This document shows positions 1-5,217 of a stretch of DNA of 6,893 nt, piece by piece (position 1 is the stretch's first letter; every line of letters begins with the position of its first letter). The notes below the pieces were generated by a model, which was not told the origin of the DNA, searched no databases, and was given only the letters and a program-made list of their open reading frames with translations. The stretch is from JBBAFB01 sp041655595 (GTDB lineage Bacteria; Bacillota; DULZ01): NCBI GenBank assembly GCA_041655595.1, contig JBBAFB010000115.1, positions 1 through 6,893 of the forward strand, written 5' to 3'. Made by a program: the position numbers and the translations under genes.

Positions 1-641
1 CCCATGTTGGCGGAACAATGCATGGAGAGCACATCTTGTTGTGGCAAAAGATAATTCATTACGCTAAAAATAGACTTTTTAATTTCTCCTGCATACTCGG
101 TGCCGCCGATTAAGACAACCCTTTCTGTAAAGTTAAGAATAACAAAGGCTTCTGAATTGGTACCGTAAATTTCCGGGTCGGCTAAAAAGTCCGGTGCACA
201 GATAACAGTAAATTCAGCCTGATGATCAGCTAATTCCGCTTCTGTTGGCCGGATAAAAAGCTGTTGTGCAAATAAATTGTGCCAGGCATATTGGTTAATC
301 ACCCGAATGGGCAAGCGATATTTTTCATGTCCGCCGGCAAACCCGTCAAATACAAATAAATCTTTATCTTGTAAATAACATTCCACAGCTTGATAAAGCT
401 TGGCAAACCTTTCCGGTGTAATAGGGCGGTTAACGGAACCCCAATCTATTTTATCACGAGTGGAAGGCTCTTCTACGATGAAACGATCATCAGGGGAGCG
501 CCCTGTATATCTCCCCGTTTTCACAGTAAAAGCTCCGGTAGAAGTTAGTTCCCCCTCCATCGAATGCAATGCTTTTTCAATCAATTGAGGCACTGATAAA
601 TTGAAATACACTTTACCTGTGGTTGATTGAAGAATATTCAT
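1..641 (-). CDS. pckA: Phosphoenolpyruvate carboxykinase (ATP), N-terminal part, cut by window edge
   Basis: Converts oxaloacetate + ATP to PEP + CO2 + ADP in the cytosol (EC 4.1.1.49), linking the TCA-cycle acids to gluconeogenesis, or running in reverse for anaplerosis. The 213 visible codons begin MNILQSTTGKVYF and keep the family landmarks: GRSPDDR (R48, oxaloacetate-binding arginine, E. coli R65), AWHNLFAQQLFIRP (about 120-133), and GGTEYAGEIKKS (179-190) leading to SMHCSAN (206-212). Y183, K189 and H208 match E. coli Y207, K213 and H232, with identical 6- and 19-residue spacing; the last two are metal ligands. The kinase P-loop and C-terminal half lie beyond the left edge. The ATG start at 641 is supported by an AGGAG/AAAGG ribosome binding site just upstream. 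The gene is divergent from the lipoprotein gene across 461 bp. No frameshift is seen. The family call is firm; ATP rather than GTP specificity rests on motif style. Confidence 0.96.
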   Translation of the reverse strand, partial: MNILQSTTGKVYFNLSVPQLIEKALHSMEGELTSTGAFTVKTGRYTGRSPDDRFIVEEPSTRDKIDWGSVNRPITPERFAKLYQAVECYLQDKDLFVFDGFAGGHEKYRLPIRVINQYAWHNLFAQQLFIRPTEAELADHQAEFTVICAPDFLADPEIYGTNSEAFVILNFTERVVLIGGTEYAGEIKKSIFSVMNYLLPQQDVLSMHCSANM

Positions 642-893
642 TTTACCCTTTCTCCTCTCTGCTTCCCTTGGAAATAAAAATTTTTTTGATACTCATAATA
701 TATTACCTTAAGTGTAGAATATTTGCATCTATATTATTTAGCCGACAATTGTTACCGACTTTTTCCGCTTCAATAAAATCTTAAGCAGGGCAAAGGTTTT
801 TTTAGAAGATAAAAAAGAAAAGACTCTTATTCAGCCTCTTAAATTTATTCACCTTGTTGTTGCCTATTTCCTGCTGTAACTGGGAGGATAGTT

Positions 894-968
894 ATGGTAA
901 AGGTAAGGCTCGGTACCGGGTGTATTTCCAAAGCAAGGGAAGGTAAATGGGGCAGGTATTTTATATGA
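894..968 (+). CDS. Doubtful 24-codon small ORF
   Basis: ATG at 894 to TGA at 966-968 encodes MVKVRLGTGCISKAREGKWG plus RYFI, a basic 24-residue peptide with one Cys. In its favour: a GGGAGG ribosome-site-like sequence (882-887) lies 6 nt before the ATG, and a weak terminator-like hairpin follows 12 nt after the stop. Against it: the ORF is very short, no promoter is evident, there is no recognised family, and the opposite strand is also open here. It could be a real small protein, a leader peptide, or the start of a decayed gene. Function unknown. Confidence 0.25.
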   Translation: MVKVRLGTGCISKAREGKWGRYFI

Positions 969-980
969 ATAAGCAGAATT

Positions 981-999
981 AAGACAGGGTGGTCTTTTT
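981..999 (+). terminator. Weak intrinsic-terminator-like hairpin
   Basis: AAGAC (981-985) pairs with GTCTT (992-996) around the loop AGGGTG, and the T-run continues to 999. The stem is only 5 bp and mostly A-T, so termination efficiency would be low. It lies 12 nt after the small ORF and upstream of the candidate lipoprotein promoter, so it could isolate the two. The loop resembles part of the T-box motif AGGGTGG, but the ACCGCG half is absent. Confidence 0.25.
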
Positions 1000-1011
1000 G
1001 CTTTAGTCACC

Positions 1012-1040
1012 TCGACGGCGCTAACTGCACCGGGTAAAAT
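1012..1040 (+). promoter_or_regulatory. Candidate sigma-A promoter for the lipoprotein gene
   Basis: TCGACG (1012-1017, 4 of 6 to TTGACA) and TAAAAT (1035-1040, 5 of 6 to TATAAT) are separated by exactly 17 bp. Transcription would begin near 1047, so the transcript would open with the 31-nt hairpin at 1052-1082 directly before the ribosome binding site. This rests on sequence match only. Confidence 0.4.
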
Positions 1041-1051
1041 ATTTGAAAACC

Positions 1052-1082
1052 GCGGGACAAAACTACTCTACCATTGTTCCGC
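1052..1082 (+). repeat. Diverged copy of the 31-nt palindromic repeat, in the lipoprotein leader
   Basis: GCGGGACA (1052-1059) pairs with TGTTCCGC (1075-1082) around a 15-nt loop. It has the same 31-nt length as the copies at 1774-1804 and 3819-3849 and matches the latter at 24 of 31 positions in the same orientation. Of the seven differences, positions 2 and 30 change together (T-A to C-G), keeping the stem, and position 27 leaves a G-T wobble. The purine-rich ribosome binding site (1083-1093) starts at the next base, so the fold may affect translation or stability of the lipoprotein mRNA. Confidence 0.6.
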
Positions 1083-1102
1083 AGAGGGGGAAGATTTGAA
1101 TT

Positions 1103-1774
1103 ATGAAGAAAAAAATTTTATTGATCGGAATTATTGTTATTCTAGCCCTGGGTATTACTGCTTGCGGATTGAGGGAATCAAGTGGGGAAACGGAAAACGG
1201 GGATAAAGCCGGAACAGCAATTGAAACCGAATATCAGTTAACGGCAGATGGCCTTATTGAGCCGCAGTATGCTCAGAAAATCATTCAACAGACAGCGGAT
1301 CAATTAATTCGGGCAATTAGTGAACAAAATGGGGAAATTATGTCCCAATATGTTCACCCGATTAAGGGCGTAAGGTTTACACCCTATACCTACGTTTCGT
1401 TAAATAAGGATGTGGTCTTTAATGAGGAAGAAGTCAGAGGTTTCTTTATTGATCAAAACAGCTATTTTTGGGGAATCTATGATGGCATAGGTGATGAGAT
1501 CTCTTTAACACCGAGTCAATATTATGAAGAGTTTATTTACTCCAGGGATTTTAAAAATGCCGAACAGGTTGGTTATAATGAGGTTTTAAGTAGCGGTAAT
1601 ACTGTTGAAAATCAATTTGAGGTATATGAGAATCCAATAGTTGTTGAATATTATTTTGCCGGGCTTGCCCCTGAAGACGGAAGCACAGATTGGAAGGGCC
1701 TAAGGTTGGTGTTTGAACCCCACGAAAAAGAATGGAAGCTGGTGGGCATCATCCACAGTCAATGGACCATTTAG
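1103..1774 (+). CDS. Secreted lipoprotein of unknown function
   Basis: A 223-residue exported protein. Residues 1-21 are a lipoprotein signal peptide: KKK, a hydrophobic core (5-18), and lipobox ITAC with C21 as the lipidated residue, so the mature protein should be anchored to the outer face of the membrane. A short polar linker rich in E, G and S (22-42) precedes a single globular domain, with a helical segment AQKIIQQTADQLIRAISEQN followed by SQYVHPIKGVRFTPY, then FFWGIYDG-like, YYEEFIYSRDF and GYNEVLSSGNT stretches and the ending LVGIIHSQWTI. I recall this pattern from uncharacterised lipoproteins of Bacilli and Clostridia; no function is known to me. The ATG at 1103 follows GAGGGGGAAG (1084-1093). 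The upstream TTG at 1096 is out of frame. The stop codon's last base is the first base of the downstream palindrome. It appears monocistronic. Confidence 0.9.
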   Translation: MKKKILLIGIIVILALGITACGLRESSGETENGDKAGTAIETEYQLTADGLIEPQYAQKIIQQTADQLIRAISEQNGEIMSQYVHPIKGVRFTPYTYVSLNKDVVFNEEEVRGFFIDQNSYFWGIYDGIGDEISLTPSQYYEEFIYSRDFKNAEQVGYNEVLSSGNTVENQFEVYENPIVVEYYFAGLAPEDGSTDWKGLRLVFEPHEKEWKLVGIIHSQWTI

Positions 1775-1804
1775 TGGGACAGGGGGACAGGAGTTTTGTC
1801 CCAC
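1774..1804 (+). repeat. 31-nt palindromic repeat, second copy, with terminator position
   Basis: GTGGGACA (1774-1781) pairs with TGTCCCAC (1797-1804). Reverse-complemented, it matches the copy at 3819-3849 at 30 of 31 positions. The 5' half contains the 8-mer GGGACAGG twice in tandem (1776-1783, 1784-1791), so the 3' arm TGTCCC can pair with either, giving a long-loop 8-bp or short-loop 6-bp hairpin. The first base overlaps the lipoprotein stop codon. Confidence 0.85.
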
Positions 1805-1810
1805 CTTTTT
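1774..1810 (+). terminator. Probable intrinsic terminator of the lipoprotein gene
   Basis: The GC-rich 8-bp stem of the repeat (1774-1804) is followed by C and a run of five T (1806-1810), reading plus. This is the expected place and form for a rho-independent terminator of the lipoprotein gene. Read on the minus strand there is no T-run after the hairpin, so it would not be expected to stop transcription from the convergent DUF763 gene. Confidence 0.6.
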
Positions 1811-1873
1811 ATGGAAGACCGGATTGGTGGAAATGCCTCTTTTAAAATTTCAGTTTGGAATACAGTGACAAGA

Positions 1874-1885
1874 GTCCGGCCGGAC
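1874..1885. repeat. 12-bp perfect palindrome between convergent genes
   Basis: GTCCGGCCGGAC is a perfect 12-bp inverted repeat without a spacer, 23 bp past the DUF763 stop codon on the minus strand. No T-run follows it on the strand transcribed for DUF763, so it is not a standard intrinsic terminator. It may be a protein-binding site, part of a weak transcription end, or chance. Confidence 0.4.
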
Positions 1886-1908
1886 AAGGAAGCAGCAGGA
1901 GAAAATTC

Positions 1909-3099
1909 CTACTCCCCTGTTTCTAGCTGGGCTAATTTTTTTAAGGCTTGAAGTCGGTCTCTTTCTCCCAGCTTGGCTTTAGCAATTGCTGTTCGCAAAA
2001 CCTCCAGCGAGTGGGTAAGGTCGGTCCGTTGAACAGGGAAGGGGTAGTTATCCTTACCGCCGTGAGCAAAAGTGTAGCGCACTGGATCCTGAAAGCTGGG
2101 TGCAGCACCGTGGGTCACTTCCGCCACCATGGCTAAGGCCCGTAGGGTGCCGGGCCCAACCCCCGGGGTTTCCAACAAGTTTCGGTAGCTATCGGGGGGT
2201 TGCTCATATAATTGATATAATATTTTGTCAAGATATCTGGCTGAGGGTATCGGATGATATTTTGGCATAGTCATAATACGGTAATCCCCGGAGTTGGTTA
2301 TGAGGTTTTTCAACTTTTCCGCTTTACCATCAGTAGGGGCGGCTTCCTCTGTAAAAATACTTAGCTGGGGATTACCTTGATCTTGCTGATTATCATTAGT
2401 AATGGATTTGAAGACCTTGGAAATTTGCTCTGGTTTTTCTCTACATAACTCAACAGAAGCCAGCCTGGTGGCTTGATTATCGTGATAAACTAAGTTGAGT
2501 ACATTAGCTTCCTGCTGCCCGCAAACGCCTGCATGGGGGTCGCTCACAAAGCTGGTTAGGTTTTCACTCAACCAATGGTAACGTCTGGCATAGCGGTTTT
2601 CGCCGTTCATACCCTGTTGAACAACAGACCAGTTGCCCGCACGGTCAAAGATGAAAAAATGGTGGTAAAGCTGGTAGCCATCTTGCACAGCGGCCGAATC
2701 TACCTTGGCAACCAAGCGGCTGGTACTTTGTAAAGCCGCAAGATCATTAGATAAACCGTATTTATCACCTGCTTCGGCGATCTCCAAAGGTGTTTTTCTG
2801 GAAACCTTGCCCTTGCCCCCGGCAAAAAAAATACCCAGTTCAGCCTGACTATTTTTTAACCCCTCCTTTAAAGCCCCGCAAACAACGGTAGTTAAGCCGG
2901 AGGAATGCCAGTCAAAACCCAGCACGGAGCCAAAAGTTTGGAACCAAACCGGGTCCGAAAGCCTGCGTAAAATTTCTGTTGGACCGTATTCCATTACAAT
3001 AACTTCAACAATTGCTGTGCCCAGTTGTTTCATTTTTTCGAAAAGCCAAGGCGGACATTGTCCCCCATGCAAGGGCACATTGGCAATACCGGTTTTCAT
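1909..3099 (-). CDS. DUF763 family protein of unknown function
   Basis: A 396-residue cytosolic protein with no signal or membrane segment. The N-terminal half carries the strongly conserved blocks I associate with DUF763 (COG1415): TGIANVPLHGGQCPPWLF (3-20), EYGPTEILRRLSDPVWFQ (37-54), GSVLGFDWHSSGLTTV (57-72) and GGKGKVSRKTP (94-104). Later blocks are GNWSVVQQGMN (155-165) and FAHGGKDNYPFPV (344-356). Between them, TPGVGPGTLRALAMVAEV (311-328) resembles a helix-hairpin-helix, a fold commonly used for sequence-independent DNA contact, so a nucleic-acid role is a reasonable inference, not a known fact. Start choice: a GTG at 3105 is in frame, but the ribosome site AGGGGG (3108-3113) is only 2 nt from it and 8 nt from the ATG at 3099, so I chose the ATG. 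It lies 160 bp downstream of the CotF-like gene on the same strand and is convergent with the lipoprotein gene. Confidence 0.93.
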   Translation of the reverse strand: MKTGIANVPLHGGQCPPWLFEKMKQLGTAIVEVIVMEYGPTEILRRLSDPVWFQTFGSVLGFDWHSSGLTTVVCGALKEGLKNSQAELGIFFAGGKGKVSRKTPLEIAEAGDKYGLSNDLAALQSTSRLVAKVDSAAVQDGYQLYHHFFIFDRAGNWSVVQQGMNGENRYARRYHWLSENLTSFVSDPHAGVCGQQEANVLNLVYHDNQATRLASVELCREKPEQISKVFKSITNDNQQDQGNPQLSIFTEEAAPTDGKAEKLKNLITNSGDYRIMTMPKYHPIPSARYLDKILYQLYEQPPDSYRNLLETPGVGPGTLRALAMVAEVTHGAAPSFQDPVRYTFAHGGKDNYPFPVQRTDLTHSLEVLRTAIAKAKLGERDRLQALKKLAQLETGE

Positions 3100-3106
3100 A
3101 CGCACT

Positions 3107-3113
3107 ACCCCCT
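3107..3113 (-). promoter_or_regulatory. Ribosome binding site that decides the DUF763 start
   Basis: Minus-strand AGGGGGT is 8 nt from the ATG at 3099 and too close to the in-frame GTG at 3105. Farther upstream TAAAAT (around 3125-3130, minus strand) could be the -10 element of a weak promoter for this gene, with no strong -35 seen. Confidence 0.55.
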
Positions 3114-3190
3114 AATCCCTTTTATTTTAACACAAAACGGGGCGGGTATTGAAAAAATGTACCGGGGCGGTTGCTGTTGCAGTGTTGGTT

Positions 3191-3205
3191 AAAAAAGCTA
3201 GGCTT
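3191..3205 (-). terminator. Very weak terminator-like site after the CotF-like gene
   Basis: Read on the minus strand, AAGC-CTA-GCTT is followed by more T residues (plus-strand A-run 3191-3196). With a 4-bp stem it is marginal. It sits 55-69 bp past the CotF-like stop codon, the expected place to separate that gene from DUF763. Also in this 160-bp gap is CCCCGGGG (3242-3249). Confidence 0.2.
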
Positions 3206-3259
3206 GTCTTAGACAGTTTTATCAGATGTAACAGCAAGCGTCCCCGGGGCATCTGCGGA

Positions 3260-3760
3260 TTATTGGGGGTTATACATACCATGGGAGTTCATATAATTGA
3301 AAATGCCTTCTCCGTGCTGTTGCTCCTCCTTTTGAATGTGGTTTAAAGCCTGCCTTACGCTGGAGGAAGTCATTTCAAAGATGGCGGTATCATAAGTACC
3401 GGAAACATATTTTTCGGTCATGAGCAAATCAGTCAGGAGAGAAGCATCCCGTTGATTGGCGGGGGCTCCTTGGCCGGGTTGGCTCTGCAATCCTTGTTGC
3501 GAGCCTGGTTGTTGCTGGGAACTCAGTTGATGTTGGGAACCCGACTGCTGTTGGTTGATCTTGGGCAGTTGCCCTGACAGCAGTTGGTTAAGGCTGTTCA
3601 AATGTTCCTGTTCCTGCTGGGCATAACTATCCAATAGCTGTTTTAACTGTGGATCTTGAACCTGGGCAGAATAATTTTGATACTTTTGTATGCATATTTC
3701 TTCGTGCTTTTTCTGATCCTCCAATAACATTCTTTCCTTTTGAGTTAAATTGCTTGGCAT
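3260..3760 (-). CDS. CotF-like spore coat / ferritin-fold protein
   Basis: A 166-residue cytosolic (mother-cell or spore) protein in two alpha-helical halves, about 1-63 and 105-160, joined by a low-complexity linker of Gln, Ser, Gly and Pro (64-104). The halves match the Coat F style of sequence (LTQKERMLLEDQKKHEEICIQ; LLTDLLMTEKYVSGTYD; AFE/IFEMTSSSVRQAL-like; NYMNSHGMYNPQ), known from the spore coat protein CotF and many paralogues of spore formers. Glutamates and histidines are placed as in di-metal ferritin-like proteins: E20 or E21, E50xxH53, E116, E146xxH149. The ATG at 3760 is preceded by a near-perfect AGGAGGTGA (3767-3775). The linker is longer and more Gln-rich than I expect for the family. 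It is transcribed away from the GGDEF gene. A sporulation-sigma promoter is expected; a GCATA upstream fits a sigma-G -35 only loosely. A coat role is inferred from family. Confidence 0.85.
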   Translation of the reverse strand: MPSNLTQKERMLLEDQKKHEEICIQKYQNYSAQVQDPQLKQLLDSYAQQEQEHLNSLNQLLSGQLPKINQQQSGSQHQLSSQQQPGSQQGLQSQPGQGAPANQRDASLLTDLLMTEKYVSGTYDTAIFEMTSSSVRQALNHIQKEEQQHGEGIFNYMNSHGMYNPQ

Positions 3761-3766
3761 TATTAA

Positions 3767-3775
3767 TCACCTCCT
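3767..3775 (-). promoter_or_regulatory. Near-perfect Shine-Dalgarno site of the CotF-like gene
   Basis: Minus-strand AGGAGGTGA, complementary to the 16S rRNA tail over nine bases, with AGGAGG 9 nt before the ATG. It predicts strong translation, as for abundant structural proteins. A TTTACGTAAA palindrome (3786-3795) lies 10 bp further upstream and could be an operator or chance. Confidence 0.8.
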
Positions 3776-3818
3776 GAGTTTATTCTTTACGTAAAAATAA
3801 TTAATATGCGTTAGCCAA

Positions 3819-3849
3819 GTGGGACAAAACTCCTGTCCCCTTGTCCCAC
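3819..3849 (+). repeat. 31-nt palindromic repeat, third copy, between divergent genes
   Basis: GTGGGACA (3819-3826) pairs with TGTCCCAC (3842-3849). It is the reverse complement of the copy at 1774-1804 with one mismatch in 31. It lies between the divergent CotF-like and GGDEF genes, where a terminator is not needed, which argues that the element is a dispersed repeat that can be recruited as a terminator elsewhere. Such GGGACA/TGTCCC palindromes are, from memory, widespread in some Clostridia and deltaproteobacteria. Confidence 0.85.
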
Positions 3850-3924
3850 TTTGTTAGGAAGGATTATTGTGAGGAATGGCGAAATACTAACATACTAATT
3901 ACCATACAAATGCGAGTGGTGAAA

Positions 3925-5217
3925 ATGAAAAATATCCGTTTGGGAATTTATCCGGAAACTTCTGTTGTAACCCCTTTTTACAAGGAGCTGTTGCTTGGCG
4001 GTTACGCCATCCAGCCGTTAACTGAACTGAAAAATACGGGTGATCTGGACCTGATTATTATTGATTTAGATCTTTTATTGGGGGATCTTGGGGAGCTGTT
4101 TCTAGTCCTTCAAAGCAGGCCTGTAGTTCTTGTTGCCGAAAAGGGTGAGGCCATCCAATATGCAGCCGAATGGGGCGTGATGGGGGTTGTTGGTAAAGAC
4201 TGGGCCTTCAAGGACCTGCAATTAGTAATTGATTTTTTCGTAGTTAAAAATAAATTTTTTCCCAGAAGGGATTTTGTGTTTGAAAAAACAGCCGAGGCAC
4301 CCATCAGCATTTTACTAGTTGAAGATGATTATTTAACTGCCGGCTTGGTTAAAGATTCATTAGCACAAATAGGAGAGTTATATCACGCACTAAATATTGC
4401 CGAGGCCAGGAAGATGCTTGTGGAGCAAAAATGTGACTTGATAATTTTAGATTTGTTTTTGCCTGATGGAAACGGCTTGGATTTATTGCAGGAAATTAAA
4501 AATAACCCTTTTTTTGAATTAGTACCTGTCCTGGTTTTGTCAGTTAACGACGGCCTAAAGGATAAGCTAAAGGCTTTTGAACTGGGGGCAAGTGATTACT
4601 TGACAAAGCCTTTTCATATCCTGGAGCTGATCGCCAGGGTAAGGGCCCTTTCTAGGGGTAAGCAAAAACAGGAGGTGCTGCTTTGCAATTTAAAGCAAAT
4701 GAGCGTCTTGGCAGAGATAGATGGGTTAACGGGTCTGTATAACCACCGGTTTTTTGCCGATCATTTAAGATATCGCTTCCACCTGGCCAACGAACAAAAT
4801 GTGCCTCTTGCTATTTTGATGATGGACGTGGATGATTTTAAACAATATAACGACAGCTATGGTCACTTAGCCGGTGATCAGGTGTTAAAGGAAATTGGCA
4901 GTATTATTTCCACCTTGGTACGGGGAGAAGATGTACCCGCTAGGTATGGAGGTGAGGAGTTTGCCGCCTTGTTGTGGAATGTAAATGAAAAACAGGCTTT
5001 GATGGTTGCTGAAAGGATCAGGCAGTCTGTTAACACCAAATTGTTTCCCAGCTACGGCGATCAGGCTGATCACCCAATTACTATCAGCATCGGGGTGGTT
5101 ATTTCCCCGGCGGCCAGCCCCACTGAACTGCTAAACAAGGCGGATGAAGCCTTGTATAGGGCCAAGCAAAAAGGCAAAAATCAGGTTGAGATCTGGCTAG
5201 AGGAGGCGGTGGATTAA
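3925..5217 (+). CDS. PleD-like response regulator diguanylate cyclase (pseudoreceiver-receiver-GGDEF)
   Basis: Makes c-di-GMP from two GTP, probably under control of the kinase encoded next. The protein has 430 residues. Residues 1-117 look like a degenerate receiver: D47 in LIIIDLDLL and K91 in VVGKDW fit the phosphoacceptor and lysine positions, but the acidic pair near the N-terminus is absent. Residues 127-245 are a complete receiver: E133-D134-D135, phosphoacceptor D176 (LIILDLFLPDGNG), S206 at the Thr/Ser switch and K228 (YLTKPF). Residues 262-426 are a GGDEF domain: DGLTGLYNHRFF (266-277), metal-binding D301, GGEEF (342-346) and the inhibitory I-site R333-x-x-D336 five residues before it. 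The domain therefore looks active and product-inhibited. Start choice: the frame is open back to a TTG at 3841, but that codon lies in the repeat; ATG 3925 follows a weak GAGTGGTG and begins the first fold, while ATG 3910 is an alternative. The stop overlaps the kinase start. Confidence 0.94.
   Translation: MKNIRLGIYPETSVVTPFYKELLLGGYAIQPLTELKNTGDLDLIIIDLDLLLGDLGELFLVLQSRPVVLVAEKGEAIQYAAEWGVMGVVGKDWAFKDLQLVIDFFVVKNKFFPRRDFVFEKTAEAPISILLVEDDYLTAGLVKDSLAQIGELYHALNIAEARKMLVEQKCDLIILDLFLPDGNGLDLLQEIKNNPFFELVPVLVLSVNDGLKDKLKAFELGASDYLTKPFHILELIARVRALSRGKQKQEVLLCNLKQMSVLAEIDGLTGLYNHRFFADHLRYRFHLANEQNVPLAILMMDVDDFKQYNDSYGHLAGDQVLKEIGSIISTLVRGEDVPARYGGEEFAALLWNVNEKQALMVAERIRQSVNTKLFPSYGDQADHPITISIGVVISPAASPTELLNKADEALYRAKQKGKNQVEIWLEEAVD
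5201..5206 (+). promoter_or_regulatory. Ribosome binding site of the kinase gene, inside the GGDEF gene
   Basis: AGGAGG lies 10 nt before the kinase ATG at 5217, within the last codons of the cyclase gene. The TAATG overlap of stop and start implies translational coupling and similar protein amounts. Confidence 0.7.

Larger units (their letters stand above)
642..1102. other. Intergenic region between pckA and the lipoprotein gene
   Basis: This 461-bp gap separates two divergent genes. The part next to pckA (about 671-745) is very AT-rich and includes a 10-bp palindrome TAATATATTA (696-705) and an ACAATTGT palindrome near 745. It should hold the minus-strand pckA promoter, but I could not find a convincing -35/-10 pair there. 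The stretch about 780-870 shows nothing I can name. From 882 on it holds a ribosome-site-like GGGAGG, a 24-codon ORF, a weak hairpin with T-run, a candidate sigma-A promoter and a diverged palindromic repeat, each listed separately. I found no tRNA and no recognisable riboswitch core. Confidence 0.7.

Noticed and set aside
400..588. 62-codon plus-strand ORF inside pckA
   Set aside because: It is antisense to conserved PEP carboxykinase sequence, with no ribosome binding site.
984..1000. T-box-like AGGGTGGT in the lipoprotein leader region
   Set aside because: Only the first half of AGGGTGGNACCGCG is present, the specifier and antiterminator structures are missing, and the downstream gene is not amino-acid related.
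873..1007. Minus-strand open frame of about 45 codons, GTG start, Pro/Tyr-rich end (NTPGTEPYLYHNYPPSYSRK)
   Set aside because: No ATG and no convincing ribosome binding site; it is antisense to the small ORF and I recognise no family. It may be a decayed gene end, but that cannot be supported.
3149..3346. 65-codon plus-strand ORF from a TTG in the DUF763/CotF gap
   Set aside because: No ribosome binding site, it overlaps the 3' end of the CotF-like gene on the other strand, and the product has no recognisable features.
3841..3924. N-terminal extension of the GGDEF protein from a TTG at 3841
   Set aside because: The TTG lies inside the palindromic repeat, has no ribosome binding site, and the added 28 residues do not belong to the receiver-like fold, which begins at the ATG at 3925.
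3850..3924. c-di-GMP (GEMM) riboswitch upstream of the diguanylate cyclase
   Set aside because: Only about 75 nt are available and none of the conserved GEMM core or tetraloop-receptor sequence is present.
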